A DNA stretch of 64,000 nt from assembly GCA_946807835.1 (NCBI GenBank), contig OX327697.1:8447001-8511000 (forward strand), in the 5' to 3' direction. Of the stretch, positions 37,100-48,702 are shown in pieces. Numbering within the stretch: position 1 is the stretch's first letter; each line of letters starts with the position of its first letter. The stretch comes from Ailanthus altissimus. Taxonomy: Eukaryota > Streptophyta > Magnoliopsida > Sapindales > Simaroubaceae. The position numbers and the translations under genes were made by a program. Under the pieces are notes generated by a model, which worked only from the letters and a program-made list of their open reading frames with translations, had not been told where the DNA came from and did no database searches.

Positions 37100-38509
37100 T
37101 AGTAATGGCATTGACTTCTTTGAGATTTTGTGTATCAGAAGTAGCAGCTTATGCCATGAATTGTCATTTTGGATTGGATTGAGGTTAAGATGAAAACTTC
37201 CCTCACTCTTGTACAGTTAAGGCACTGGTCAGTTTAGTGATTTGACTCTTGATTTCTTTATTTTTATTAGTCTTACTTTGTGCCTCCATAAATGCTTGTA
37301 ATATATCCTCTAAAGGACTCTTAGCCGATCGTTCATTATATTGAGGTGTACCATAAGACTTGGGTGCTTGTTGTTCTTGCTTCCAATGGTTGTTGGCTTG
37401 TTGGTCAGATTTTCAACCAAAGTTTGAGTGGTTTCTCCAACTAGGATTATAGGTTTCAGAGTATGGTGAATAAGACTTCTTGTACATCCCTAAGGCATTA
37501 CATTATTCCTCATATATCCTTCTCATCTCACTATAAGTGGGGCAATCCTGAGCTAAGTGTTCCGTTCCTCCACAGACAAAACAAACATCATGTGACTCAA
37601 TCCTAGTAATTGTATGGGTGACCTTTCTATCTTTAGTTTTCAAGGTCTCTAATTCCTTAGTTAAGACCTCTAACTAAGCTTTAAGGCCATCTTTTTCCCT
37701 AAGATGACAAAATGCCACTAGGTCGTAACCTATTTGTGCTTTCAGTAGCGCTAGGTCCAGTTCATGTATAGGCTTTTTCGACTAAGTCATTAAGAAATTC
37801 TATGGCTTCCTCAGGATCTTTATGAAGAAACTCCTCATTACACATTGTGAGTCTCTCTAATTGTGAGTCCCTTATAAAAATAGCTAACCAAGTGCCAATT
37901 TTCATACCCATGGTGAGGGCACAGATTTAACAACTCTTTAAACATTTCCCAAGCTTGATATAAGGTTTCACTGTCTTTTTGGGAGAAGGAAGAAATTTGT
38001 CTTTTCAAGCCATTAGTTTTGTGTTGTGGGAAGTATTTATTGAAAAATGTTATGGTCATTTCTACCCTAATTCTTATAGACCTCGGCCTCAAAGAGTATA
38101 GCCAATGATTTGCTTTGTCTTTCAAAGAAAAAGAGAAAACTTTAAGTCTAACAGTATCTATGACTTCACGTTGGCTATGGAATATGACAATTATCTCTTC
38201 AAATTTCCTAACATGTACATAAATATTTTCATTATCTAGACCATGAAAAGTAGGTAAAAGTTGTATCATTCCAGATTTAAAATCTGAATGTGGTGTGTTA
38301 GGTGAAAATATAATGCATGATAGTGTGGCTGTGCAAGTAGGATACAAGTAATCTTTTACAGTTCTAATGAAATTATCCTCGTGTTGACTCATTGTATTGG
38401 AATTATAAAATGAATTAGATAGTGAATTCTCTTCCCTTACAAATTGTGGTGGTAGTTCTACTTCTAATTCTTTCACAAATCTTCTTCGTTTGTCTCTAAG
38501 TCGATGCAT
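37100..38509 (-). pseudogene. Element A gag
   Basis: The start is either M at 38509 or the likelier MSQHEDNFIRTVKDY at 38392. The capsid part reads LPTFHGLDNENIYVHVRKFE, LKVFSFSLKDKANHWLYSL, FFNKYFPQHKTNGLKRQI and YQAWEMFKELLNLCPHHGYE, typical of Ty3/gypsy gag. After a stop at 37838 the frame continues (KDPEEAIEFLNDLVEKAYT) to a CCHC knuckle, CFVCGGTEHLAQDC, at 37583-37542. It is broken by several stops. Confidence 0.88.
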
Positions 38510-38599
38510 ACATCCTAACAATTTATTTTTTTTTACTCTTTTTTTAATGAAGGAAATTCTCAAAAAAAAAAAATTAAGAAGTGAAATGAAACACAACAA

Positions 38600-39270
38600 G
38601 AAACAAAAATGAGTTAGGTGGTAAGATCAACAATGAAATATAAATACAATAAATAAATAAAATACAATAAACTGTAAAGTACAATAAGTAAATACAATAA
38701 ATAAATAAAAAAAAATAAACTGTAAAGTACAATAAATAAATAAATAAATAAAAAGTTAAGTGGTTGAACCAGTCATAAAAAAAGAGTAATAAATAAATAA
38801 AAGAAAATAAAGTGCAATAAATAAATAAAGTACAATAAATAAATAAAGTGCAATAAATAAATAAAAGAAAATAAATTAAGTTAGGCAATAGAACTAGCCA
38901 TTAAAATAAAATAACATATGACAAATTAACTAAAAAAAATAAAGTGCAATAATAAATAAAAAAATAAAGTGCAACAAATAAATAAAAAAATAAAGTGCAA
39001 AGTACAATAAATAAATAAAAGAAAATGAATTATAACTAGCTATTAAAATAAGTTAGGCGGTAAAATCAGCCATTAAAATAAAATAAAATACAACAAAATA
39101 ACTAAAGAAAATAAACTGAGTTAGGTGGTAAAACCAACCATGAACAATAAAATAAATTGTAACAAGAGAAATAAATTTAAAAACTAAAATTTTACAAAGA
39201 AAAGAAAATGTACAAAGTTACCGCTTTAGTATTGATAAACGCAACCAACTTTCGCTTAGTGTGCCTCTCC
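38600..39270 (-). repeat. Element A leader with AATA-rich simple repeats
   Basis: The untranslated leader is made of aataaataaa repeats punctuated by agtgcaata/agtacaata and by ttaggyggta words every 100-150 bp. The long minus-strand frame at 38574-38888 (Phe/Tyr/Leu-rich) is a product of the repeat, not a gene. Confidence 0.75.
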
Positions 39271-39288
39271 AGCAACAACGCCAAATTT
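39271..39288 (-). other. Element A primer-binding site
   Basis: Directly after the 5' LTR end (GTAAACA) the minus strand reads aaatttggcgttgttgctgg, a C-to-T-decayed form of the tRNA-Asp-type site TGGCGCCGTTGCCGG. Confidence 0.7.
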
Positions 39289-40843
39289 TGTTTACGTTCA
39301 AAATGTAATGTGGCTATCACAGTATAGATTGATGTGTCGATCCCACGAGGAAGATTTTGACAAAATAGGTTGGTGAAGTAAAATATTAAAGCAGTAGCAA
39401 AAAAGAAAATTAATTAATTGGTTTTAGTGGATGAGATATTGTCTATGAATTGAGGAAAATGTCTTATGATGATGTAAGCAAGGCTTTGAGAATCACAATT
39501 ATGCTTTATAAATCTACTCTACACTTTGATTCAATGTTTATGACTTAATTAAAAGTTTCACATCCCAAACAATCAATCAGAAGATATGTAAAATATTATA
39601 CATTTGATAATACATGTATTTGATATGACTAAACTCTTTGCAAATATTAACACAAATCATGTTCATTTATACAAGTTATTTAAGATTGACAATATATCAG
39701 TTTGACAATATTGCAGTAAAAGATTAACTTGAATATCAAATAATTATTGTCTTTACATGTTATCCAAGATCGACAATATATCGATTGACAATATTGCAGT
39801 AAAAGATTAACATGTAAAATAATGTAACCAATAACAATTATAATTCAACAAGATCACATAAAGAAAGCATGACTGAAAATATATGAAACATGAGAATTAT
39901 AACCTCTGAATTATAGAAAAATACTAAATAAGAATTTAGGCACAAACAACTTACAAATATTTATAGCTTTTGACAAAGAATCAAAATATAGAAGTAGATT
40001 TATTACACATAAAAGTTCATCTCTTAGCATTGCCAAGAACTCTATCCTAGATTACAATGCATGTTAATGAGAAGAAAATAAGAGAGAATTATCTAGTCTT
40101 GAAAACATCCTAAGAATGTCCTTATATAGGCAATGAATGAAAATATGTTAAGTGTGACTTCAATCTTCAATAATTTAGGCCAACCACTCGTTCACCCACT
40201 TGTAGCATCTTTTTGATAATGTAAAGATGTAGCCTTTTTTGTCGATATAAAAGTTGTGGATCTTGTCCTTTCTTTCCATAGGCACTAGGTTCATACAAAT
40301 TGGATGAGTATCTAATGAGATATATGCAAAATTTCAAAGATATGTCAGATTTCGGCTAACAACCCTTTTACCCACTTACAATACAATTTGGTCTATAATA
40401 ACGGCTGATTTGGACTTTACCATCAACATAAGAGTTGTTGATAATTGAGTCATTATTTGACAGCTTCAAGAATTATACCAATTAGGTTCGTATTTTGTGA
40501 AATATAGTCCAAATACATGAAGTGGGTTAAGCTAATCAGAAGTTGTAATCCAATTCTATTATATCCTAACTTTAACCCATAAAATGTTGGATTTGGCTTT
40601 TCAACTGTTTTTCAAGTTTATGTAAGATTGAGTTATGTTACTCTAGGTTCAAGAATTTCTTCATTTTAATTTCTACATTGAGAGTTACGTCTATTTTACC
40701 TAAACTTGTGCAAATAATATTCATTAATCATAATTTAAGGAGAACACTTTATTTCAAACTAAAAATAAAACAAAATGCTAAAATTAGTGACATTAAATGG
40801 TAACTGAATCTCTTAATAAATATGCATTTTTATGTGTTAATCA
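39289..40843 (-). mobile_element. Element A 5' LTR
   Basis: TGATTAACACATAAAAATGC...GAACGTAAACA on the minus strand, partner of 20152-21696. Its last bases supply a chance TGA that ends the MULE reading frame at 40841. Confidence 0.9.
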
Positions 40844-43431
40844 ATCCCTCTTTCTAGAAGTCTTAGGCCTACTAGGGTTTTTCTTAATTTCGGGTGCTTC
40901 AATTGTTAGGCCTTCAATTATAGGCCATACAGATTGATTTGGCAAATGATGAATAACACCATTATAAATTTTAATGTATGCCTTAGTTTTTAAGCGCAGA
41001 TCCATATAGTCTAATGCATTATGTTTCTTGTGGGAAACACAAGGCATCTCATGTTTACATGGTATGCCAATAAGCTGAAATGCCCCACAGTCACACGTTT
41101 TCTTGTCCAAATCAACCACATATGTATATAGACCATCCATTACTTCAAACTCACTTCCAGTTAAATCAATTATCTTTACATATCTCCCATCCTTCTTAGA
41201 CTAATCTAACTTCTTTTGTACTACTGGTGGTAGCATTTGCTCCCACTTCAGTGCTTATTCATGCCTTTTACGTAATCTTTTCATTACCTTATTTCTTATA
41301 AACTCAAGCAATTATAAAATTATCCTGTCCCTTTGATCATTTAACCAACTATTCCATAATTTTGTTATATTATTAGTAATATGATTACACTTCACATCTT
41401 TAAAAGCATGCCTACACCACAACTTTGCTTCAATGTTGGCTAGATATATATATGCATTAACATTAGCCTTCTTAATTTTTGATATGTGATCATTAAAGGT
41501 TGACTTCTTGTGGCCCTTGTTGCCTCCCACAATAAAGGCCTGAATCATTGGTCTGGCCATTGTTTTATGAAATTAGAGATGATATGTCTTACACAAAATC
41601 TCATTAAATTAGTTGTCCAGTGCTTAAATAGTGCTTGAAATATCCCTTTTTACCTATTTGTCATAAATGTAAATAAGTCCCCTCTTACAATGTCTAGCCA
41701 TTGCTTTAAGTTATCAAGGAACCAACTCCAAGAATCTCCACTCTCTATTTTAGTAACACAGACCACTAATTCAAAAATTCTATTATTTGCATCCAAACTG
41801 ATAGTAGATAGTAGAACTCCTCCATTAGGACCCTTTAAATGACACCCATCTAAACCTATAAAGTGTCGACACCTTTGGAGAAATCCTTCCTTTAAAGCTG
41901 AAAATCCTAACATAAATCTCTGAAACATGATAGGACTATCCTCAGTGCCCACATCAAATTTTATTTTGATAAGAACTCCAGAATTCCTGTCCATTAGCAT
42001 ATGTGCATAATCCCTTAAACACTAATATGCTTGCTTATGATCTCTATTAGCTACATTCAATGCCCTTACTTTCGCTATAGTGACTTTTTTCATGCTGTAA
42101 TGTATTCTAAACCTTTGCTTTAATTCATCCTTCATGGCTTTAGCTGGCATTTTTGGTTTGTCCTGAGGCTATTAACAAATTGTTCGGCAATCTAGCCCAC
42201 TGTTGCTTCCTTTGTTTTAGACACTCTATCACAGTTGTGCTCCTTTTGTAACTGTTGAATTCTGAAAATAAGTCCCGACTTCACCTTTGTAGCATAGATA
42301 AACCAAGGGTATCCCTCAAATTTACATGTTGCCCTAAATTTGGTTGGATCAATTTTTATTTGTTGGACTTCTAAACCCTCCTTAAGACAATGCTTCTTCA
42401 GGGCACTTCTAAAGTGCTCAATACCATCAAATTTCTATCCAATGTACAAATTGGACTCTTCAACAGTGCCTGCTCTAAAATAATCTCTCCATATAGAGCT
42501 TTTCATCATGTTAATAGCATTTTCTTCATCTGATGAGGACATCACAACATTTTTCTATTATTTGACTCATACTGGGACAATGAATGATTTTCCTCACTGT
42601 CATTGTCACTATCTTTTGTACCAGTTTCCTAACATTTTCTCCTTATTCAACATCAATATTATCAATAGAAACATCCTCCTCTTTGTCATTGTCAGACCAA
42701 AAGGCATCATCATGTGAAATATCACCTGAAGAACTTGACTTTTATCTTGTCTAGCATCTAGTGGTAGTGGGCTTTGAGTATGTTCAACATGTGGATGTGG
42801 TGGGGTTGGGATGTGTTGCTACTCAACTTGTGGTAGGGTTGGGCTTTGTTGGGAAACTTGAGACTGTGGTTGGTATGATGGGCTTTGGGTCCGTTGTTGG
42901 TTAGTAGTTTACTAGTATGGTGGGCTTTGGATATGTTGTGGGTCAGCAGGTTGTTGGTGTGGTGGGCTTTAGGTCTGCTGTTAAACTTGAGACTGTGGTT
43001 GGCTTTTGGTATGTTGGTGGTTAGCATGTGAAGAGTTTGGTGGGGCATTTTGTTGATGCCTATGTATAGGTTCTGGATTAATTTGGGAGAGGACCCCATT
43101 ATCATTGAACAAACTTTTCTTTATTCTTGGCCCAAAACCATATCTTTTCTTTTGTACTTTTGGCCATTTCCAACCTGGATGAGTCACTACCATTAGTGGA
43201 AGGACCTCCAGCTAATCTCACCAATCTAATGCATTCACTCACTAATCTCACCAATTGTGTGTCAGTTTCCAACTCTATTAACTTCCTCATCTAATGAAGC
43301 TTTACGGTTACACGAAAATTATCTCGAGGAAATAATGGTCTCTCAAAAACATTCTCATACACCTCACTCTTTAGCTCAATTAGGCTACAATAATCAAGGC
43401 TTATAAAATATGCTTGATCATGGTAACCCAT
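40844..43431 (-). pseudogene. MULE (mudrA-like) transposase, main part
   Basis: The probable start is ATG at 43431-43429 (MGYHDQAYFISLDYCSLIEL). A charged N-terminal part follows (43290-43102), then a Pro/Gln/His-rich linker (about 43050-42760). The DDE domain at 42000-41650 has the first Asp in HFIGLDGCHLKGPNGGVLLS; the second Asp region reads FMTNR, where FMSDR-like is expected. A conserved helical segment is at 41560-41312 (HITNNITKLWNSWLNDQRD). The SWIM zinc finger CDCGAFQLIGIPCKH is at about 41085-41043. It ends at RPKTSRKRD and resumes at 20151. Many stops and frameshifts: not functional. Confidence 0.88.
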
Positions 43432-44211
43432 AATCTTAACAATGATACACACCCAATCTCTTCAGATGACATATGCAGCCATAAACACACACTTGAATTA
43501 TATAGATTACATACAATCTTGTTAAGCCAAAGATGCAATATCCCTAAAACACATGGATTACAATCCTATTTCTACTACTTATTGACATGCATATATTTAA
43601 AATTTAACAAAATCCTAAAAATCATAATTTTAATTACTTATACCAACAATTCGTATCAATAAAATCTCAATCACAACTATAAGAACAATTTGTACATAAA
43701 CTCTAGAAACTTTTATAATCGTATAAATAGTAACAGTTAATACCAAAAATATTTTTAAAAAAAACACATGCATCATATCATTTATGTGAATGAGTTATGT
43801 ATATGTTATACTACGATGAAATAAGAAAAAAAAATCCGAACAAATTTTGTACAGATTTTGGATGCTTATCTTAAAATTGTTCCACAAATAGTATACGGTG
43901 CCCTTGTCTTGAAAACCCACGTCTTTGTAACTGTTTTCCTTCACTCTTCAACAGATCTTACCTCTTTGTTGTAGGATTTGAAAAAAAAATAGATTCGTTT
44001 TTATTTTTTAATGATTCAGCACAATGAAAACATTGTTCTCTCTTTAAAAAATTAAATCAAAATGGTTGGCAACAATGATCTCAAAAGAATACAAAAAGTT
44101 TAAGTTTTCATCCACTTTCAGGGGTTCGACATGTGTCTCTAACTTGACGTCAATGCCTTTTTTAATTGTAAGTTTAGTTTACCTTTTTACCCTTCAATCG
44201 TTTAATTAAAC

Positions 44212-44312
44212 GAAAAAAACTAACAGATTAAGGTAAATATGGGTATTTTATATCTAACCGGGTTAAAGTTGTCAATTATCCCAAAATATTAGGGTAAATT
44301 TGTCTTTATCCC
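44212..44312 (-). repeat. MULE right TIR
   Basis: Inverse of 18354-18452; tip gtctttatccc at 44302-44312, followed directly by the target duplication AAATTAGAAT (44313-44322). Confidence 0.88.
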
Positions 44313-44322
44313 AAATTAGAAT

Positions 44323-44720
44323 TATAAAAGTTTGTGAAATTAAAATTATAATTATAATATCTAATAGAATTAGGACTGGTACTATAAAATTTAATGGAAT
44401 TAGAATTAAAATTATAACATTTTATAAGAATTTGAATTGAAATTAGAATTATAAAATTTCATGTAATTAGAATTGGCATTGGAATTATATAATTTAGTGG
44501 AATTGAAATTGGAATTTAAATTATAAATTTTACAATAATTAGAATTGTGATTAGAATTTTAAATTTTAATGTAATTAGAATTATAAAATTTAATGGAATT
44601 AGAATTGAAATTGTAACATTTAATACAATTGGAATTACAAAATTTAATATAACTGAAATTAGATTAGGAATTATCAAATTTAATGGAATTGGGTGAAATT
44701 ATAAAATTTAGAATTTTAAT
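44323..44720. repeat. AT-rich minisatellite, right part
   Basis: Same family and orientation as 17760-18343 (tataaaatttaatggaattagaattg units). The MULE therefore landed inside one array. Confidence 0.85.
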
Positions 44721-46440
44721 GATAATTGCATATATAATTGAAATATAAAATTGGATTATAAATTTTATTGTATAAATAGTTAATTTTTAATTAAAAAATA
44801 AAATTTTAATTTAATCAAAATTCTAATTCACTTAATTCATCAATTATGGTTGGAGGAAGAATTGGAAAATTTAAAAGAAGTTCAATTATTTAATTAATCT
44901 AATTAACTCAATAAAAGAAATTCATATATTTAAAATAAATAAAAATCTATTAGATTTTTTTTTAAATATTATCTTAAAAATATAATAAACTCAAACACCA
45001 AAAAATGCCAAAATTAAAACCCAACCTCTTATTAAAAAAATCCAATTAAAATCAAAGTTCAAAACACAAATTTATAAAATGAATTTAAAAAAGCCTATAA
45101 ATAATTCAACCTAACTTCCATACTAACCCGAGAGAGAAACAGAAAAATTCGGCCCAATCCAAAATATCTTGTTCGGAATTTTCGTCCCAGTCCATCCCAA
45201 AAAAATCTCTATCAGCATAAATTTTTCTCTCCCTAACAAGAATTGAACATAAGAAATTTAAGTTATAATGACACAGAAATTTATTAAATTTAAAATTTTA
45301 CTAAAATCAATCAAAATAAGATTTTAGTGACATCATAATACATAAAAAAATTTTACCACATACAATATTTTTTTCAATTCAAAATTTTAATATATTGTCT
45401 ACTACAAAAATATCTTATTCTTATAAACTATAAAATTTGAATAACTTTTATATTTATGTAAAAACGAGATAAAAGCAATAATTATTTTTTAAATTTTTTT
45501 TCATGCATTTTAATTCATTCTAAGTTGAAACATAAATTAAACGACTAAACTAATCTCTCATTTCAAATTGTCTTTAAAGAATTTAATTTCTAAATCTCTT
45601 ATTTTCACCCAAAAAAAATCTAGGAAATGGATTATGTTCTCCGCAAACAAACAGAGATAAATATAATCAACAATGTAATAAAAAACTTTCCTTATCAACA
45701 AAGAATAATGCATAACATATAATCATTATTTTGTTAAATTACTTCAGCCAACCATCCTATTGATAGGGTGGTTGATATCCAACACCATCCATTTTAAAGG
45801 CATTGATTGAATTCTAAGTTATTCCATTCCATATGCTTAGAGGCTTGTTTTCATTTTAAGTTGAAGTCCACCCTATTATTGGAATATAAATAAACTTACA
45901 TATTGTGCTATAAAATATGTAAAATTACTAGTTTTTTTTTTAAAAGATTTCTTTCTTATTTATTATAATTATTTTTACAATGCACTGTGTTAATATTTTT
46001 TTTAAAAAAAAAAGCACTAAACATTCAAATTCAATACTGTCAATACAGAATAGCACAAAAACTTTTGCTATATATTTTTGTTGTGGTTATATTTATTTAC
46101 TTGTCAAGATGAATATGGGACATAATAGAATGATATGATAGATCATATATAGATCTTCATAGGATTAGGATTAATAATAAAAAAGCAATAATTGAGTTTC
46201 GCAGAATACTGGAAAATTAAAAAAAAAAAAGTATTTTGTCGATGACATTAATTAATTATATTTGAAGAAAACGTACATTATACATACAACTAGACTTGCA
46301 TAATTAATCCTACTTTTGCGTGCCAACTAATTACAATCTGATACTAGCTAATCTTCCATTTTCCAAAAACACGTTAGAGACTTTATAGAACTTTCAAAAA
46401 TTAATTAAGCATCACATTCACACATCTTTTGTGATCATCA
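44721..46440. other. AT-rich intergenic DNA
   Basis: No reading frame or element end is supported. It includes the 3' flank of the DUF4228 gene (46270-46440) in which a polyadenylation site is expected on the minus strand. Confidence 0.5.
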
Positions 46441-46986
46441 TCATCTTCCATATACAGGCTCTTCTTCTATAGTCTCCAACAATGGCTTCTTTGATCTTGA
46501 CATGGACATTCTATGCATGAACTCAGGCTGCGAAAACTCCTCAATATCATCCAATTCGAGCCTCGGCGCTGTCGCCTTATGCTCATTTTCTGGCCAGTCG
46601 TCGGCAGTCTCGTTCCTGTTTCCCTCCCCACAGTCAGGCAAAATCCTTAAATTCCCAAAAGAGCATCGTTTGGCAGCGTTATTAGCAGTAATTAACAAAG
46701 CCGCCATGTCTGCCGCCGTGACCTTGGACGCCACTCTCTTCATAGGAAACATGACGTACACATTTCTGGCTTCCAGGTCCTCATCCGCGTTGAGAGGAGA
46801 AAACCTGCTGGCTATCTTGAGAGAATGGGAATTTACCAGGAAGAAGCTTGGGGTCTCGAGCATAAGCTCTGCAGCTTTGATGGGTGTCAAAACTTGCCTG
46901 ATCTCGCCACCTGGAAAGATCACTTTTGCTGATCTTGAGTGCTTGGCTAATGGGGTTGAAAGCGTACATGATATGTAGTTGCCCAT
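46441..46986 (-). CDS. DUF4228 (PADRE) domain protein, 181 aa
   Basis: This is a single-exon, intact gene. The frame extends to 47043, but the start MGNYISC at 46986 is preferred. Family members begin MGN, and Gly2 with Cys7 makes a typical myristoylation/palmitoylation signal, suggesting attachment to the plasma membrane. The N-terminal half (residues about 15-110: AKVIFPGGEIRQVLTPIKAA, ELMLETPSFFLVNS, ARNVYVMFPMKRV) is the conserved DUF4228 fold. The C-terminal part is acidic and Ser/Arg/Glu-rich, likely disordered (LELDDIEEFSQPEF, LLETIEEEPVYGR). Plant members are often stress- or pathogen-responsive; the molecular role is not established. TATA and G-box elements lie upstream, and the CACTA-linked duplication starts about 480 bp upstream. 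Confidence 0.92.
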   Translation of the reverse strand: MGNYISCTLSTPLAKHSRSAKVIFPGGEIRQVLTPIKAAELMLETPSFFLVNSHSLKIASRFSPLNADEDLEARNVYVMFPMKRVASKVTAADMAALLITANNAAKRCSFGNLRILPDCGEGNRNETADDWPENEHKATAPRLELDDIEEFSQPEFMHRMSMSRSKKPLLETIEEEPVYGR

Positions 46987-47184
46987 AACTATAAGAGTGT
47001 GGAAGATAAGAATAACCAACCAAGTTAAATTTGGTATTGGCAAAGAAGAGAATTCAAATAATATTTCTTTCTTGAGTTGTTCTAAGAAGAAAATTTAAGC
47101 AGAAGATCCGAGAGCAAAGAAGGAGGGAATTTAAGAATGCAAATGTCGTGTTGTGTTGTGTTATATGGTAATGGAAGTTAGATG

Positions 47185-47192
47185 ATTTATAA
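47185..47192 (-). promoter_or_regulatory. TATA box of the DUF4228 gene
   Basis: TTATAAAT on the minus strand, about 195 bp before the start codon, implying a 5' leader of roughly 165 nt. Confidence 0.6.
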
Positions 47193-47339
47193 GGGAATGA
47201 AAGAATGAAGAAAGGGTCAGAAAATTTAGAATAGAATAATGTAAGGAGGAGGAGACAGTTGTATAGGGAGTTAATGAGTTGACATTTTATAGTTGAGTCC
47301 GCGTTGGGATAAAAGGAAACGGAAAGGAAAGTAGGGCTC

Positions 47340-47345
47340 CACGTG
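47340..47345. promoter_or_regulatory. G-box / ABRE-like element
   Basis: CACGTG within ccacgtgtt, about 150 bp upstream of the TATA box. Such motifs bind bZIP/bHLH factors in plants; here it is inferred from position alone. Confidence 0.45.
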
Positions 47346-47469
47346 TTTAATTATTCCATCATCTTAATTTTTATAATCAAATCATTAATATTTATTCTTT
47401 TTTATACAAATATTGAATTATAAAATGTACTTTAAAAAAAATTACAATCGTTAATAACTATACTACAAC

Positions 47470-48265
47470 TACTAATAAATTATAATTACAACTAAATTAC
47501 AAAATAAATTATAGCTATGAATTACAATTGTCAATAATTATACTATAACTAATAACATATTATAACTATAAACTACAACTGTAATAATTATATTATAATT
47601 GTCAATTATTTTTAATAATTAGAGAAAATAAAAACTTAGACCATGTGTATAGTGCGGGGACCTTATTTATGTGGTCATAAGATCACTCTTTGAAGTCCAT
47701 TAGAACATAATTTACAAAGAGTGATACTATAATTCTCAAATCATATTTTAAATTTTAGATTTAAATTGAGGTATTAAGTAATTATTAAATAATAAAATTG
47801 TGTGAATTTCAAAATTATCTAAGGAGAAGGATTGTTGGACCTCTTAGTTTGACCTAATTATTTTAAACACCTCTTAGTTTCAAAATTATATGAAAGACTA
47901 TTTTTTGTACTTGAAAGACCCCCCCCCAAAAAGGGTATTTTAAATAATTTTAAAACTAAAAAAGTGTTTAAAACAATTAAGTTAAATTAAGAAAGTCTAA
48001 TAATCTTTTTTTTAATTATCTATTATATTATTTTACTATTTATTAATTGTTTAATATATTATTTAAAATAAAATAAATTTGAGATATTATTTAAAATTTT
48101 TAACATTATTCTTTTTACAAACCACGTATTAGTATTAAAGAATAAAGATTAGGCATGCAGTAATAAGGTGTTAAATTTAATGTATTGCATTTTTACAAAG
48201 AATTAAAAGCAATAGGCAATAGCATGTGAGATGGGAGTTTGACTTTGAAAGAATAATCAGCTTTA
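47470..48265. repeat. Host DNA duplication, copy 1 (796 bp)
   Basis: Starts tactaataaattataatt and ends gaataatcagcttta. It matches 57498-58302 with three single-base differences (all transitions) and one homopolymer length difference (C9A5 here, C16A7 there). It is non-coding, and joins CACTA subterminal DNA abruptly at 48265/48266. Confidence 0.95.
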
Positions 48266-48274
48266 TTAATACAT

Positions 48275-48465
48275 TAGCCGTCGCAAAAGGCTTTTACGAC
48301 GGCATTGCGATGGCAAAAAGCTGTCGCATACGCGACCGTCGTAAATTTTTGCGACGGCTTATTAACCGTCGCAAAAAGGCATTTTGCGACGGCTCATTAG
48401 CCGTCGCAAAAAATGCACGACGCTTAACTATTGTTGCGACGGCTAATTAGCCGTCGCAAAAAGAT
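48275..48465. repeat. CACTA subterminal repeats, left
   Basis: Five or more GCGACGGC/GCCGTCGC words form small palindromes such as gcgacggctaattagccgtc (around 48435) and gcgacggctcattagccgtc. These are the usual binding sites of the TNPA-like protein. The plus-strand frame 48226-48450 runs through them and is not a gene. Confidence 0.85.
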
Positions 48466-48702
48466 CTGTCTCTTTTAAATTACAAAGCCTTATCATATTG
48501 TTTTTATTTAATATTTTTAAATAAATATATTACAATATCATTCAAAATATATTAATAACATTACAATATGACCATCCAAAATGTATTAATAAAATTCAAA
48601 ATATATTAATAACATATAACCATCTAAAATGTATTAATTAACATCCAAAATATATTAATAAAATTCAAAATATTTTAATAACAATTCTGAACTTTTTAAC
48701 AT

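Larger units (their letters stand above)
20152..40843 (-). mobile_element. Ty3/gypsy LTR retrotransposon A with captured genes
   Basis: LTRs of 1545 bp (20152-21696) and 1555 bp (39289-40843) bound this minus-strand element. The target duplication is ATCCT/ATCCC (20147-20151, 40844-40848). In transcription order it has: 5' LTR, tRNA-Asp-like primer site, gag, protease, RT, RNase H, integrase, an unidentified ORF, a LOG copy and the 3' LTR. It is interrupted by element B and by a solo LTR; without them it is about 12.3 kb. LTR divergence, by eye about 10 percent, and catalytic changes show an old, dead copy. Confidence 0.92.
18354..44312 (-). mobile_element. MULE transposon, 25.96 kb with nested insertions
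   Basis: Both ends carry an inverted repeat of about 100 bp starting GGGATAAAGAC, flanked by AAATTAGAAT. Without element A the element is about 5.27 kb. It encodes a mudrA-like transposase on the minus strand (43431-40844, then 20151-20045) that is broken by stops and by the insertion of element A. Non-coding MULE DNA remains at 18453-20044 and 43432-44211. The element landed inside a minisatellite. It is inactive for lack of a transposase, although its TIRs are still fairly alike. Confidence 0.9.

Noticed and set aside
38574..38888. 104-codon Phe/Tyr/Leu-rich frame resembling a membrane protein
   Set aside because: It is a product of aataaataaa repeats in the leader of element A.
46502..46978. 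158-codon plus-strand frame
   Set aside because: Antisense of the DUF4228 gene, whose minus-strand product has the family pattern.
47921..47935. Poly-C tract as a possible regulatory i-motif
   Set aside because: Its length differs between the two duplicate copies (9 against 16) and looks like a slippage-prone homopolymer, possibly also a sequencing error.
48226..48450. Plus-strand frame of 74 codons, basic
   Set aside because: It runs across the host-CACTA junction and the subterminal palindromes and has no support as a gene.
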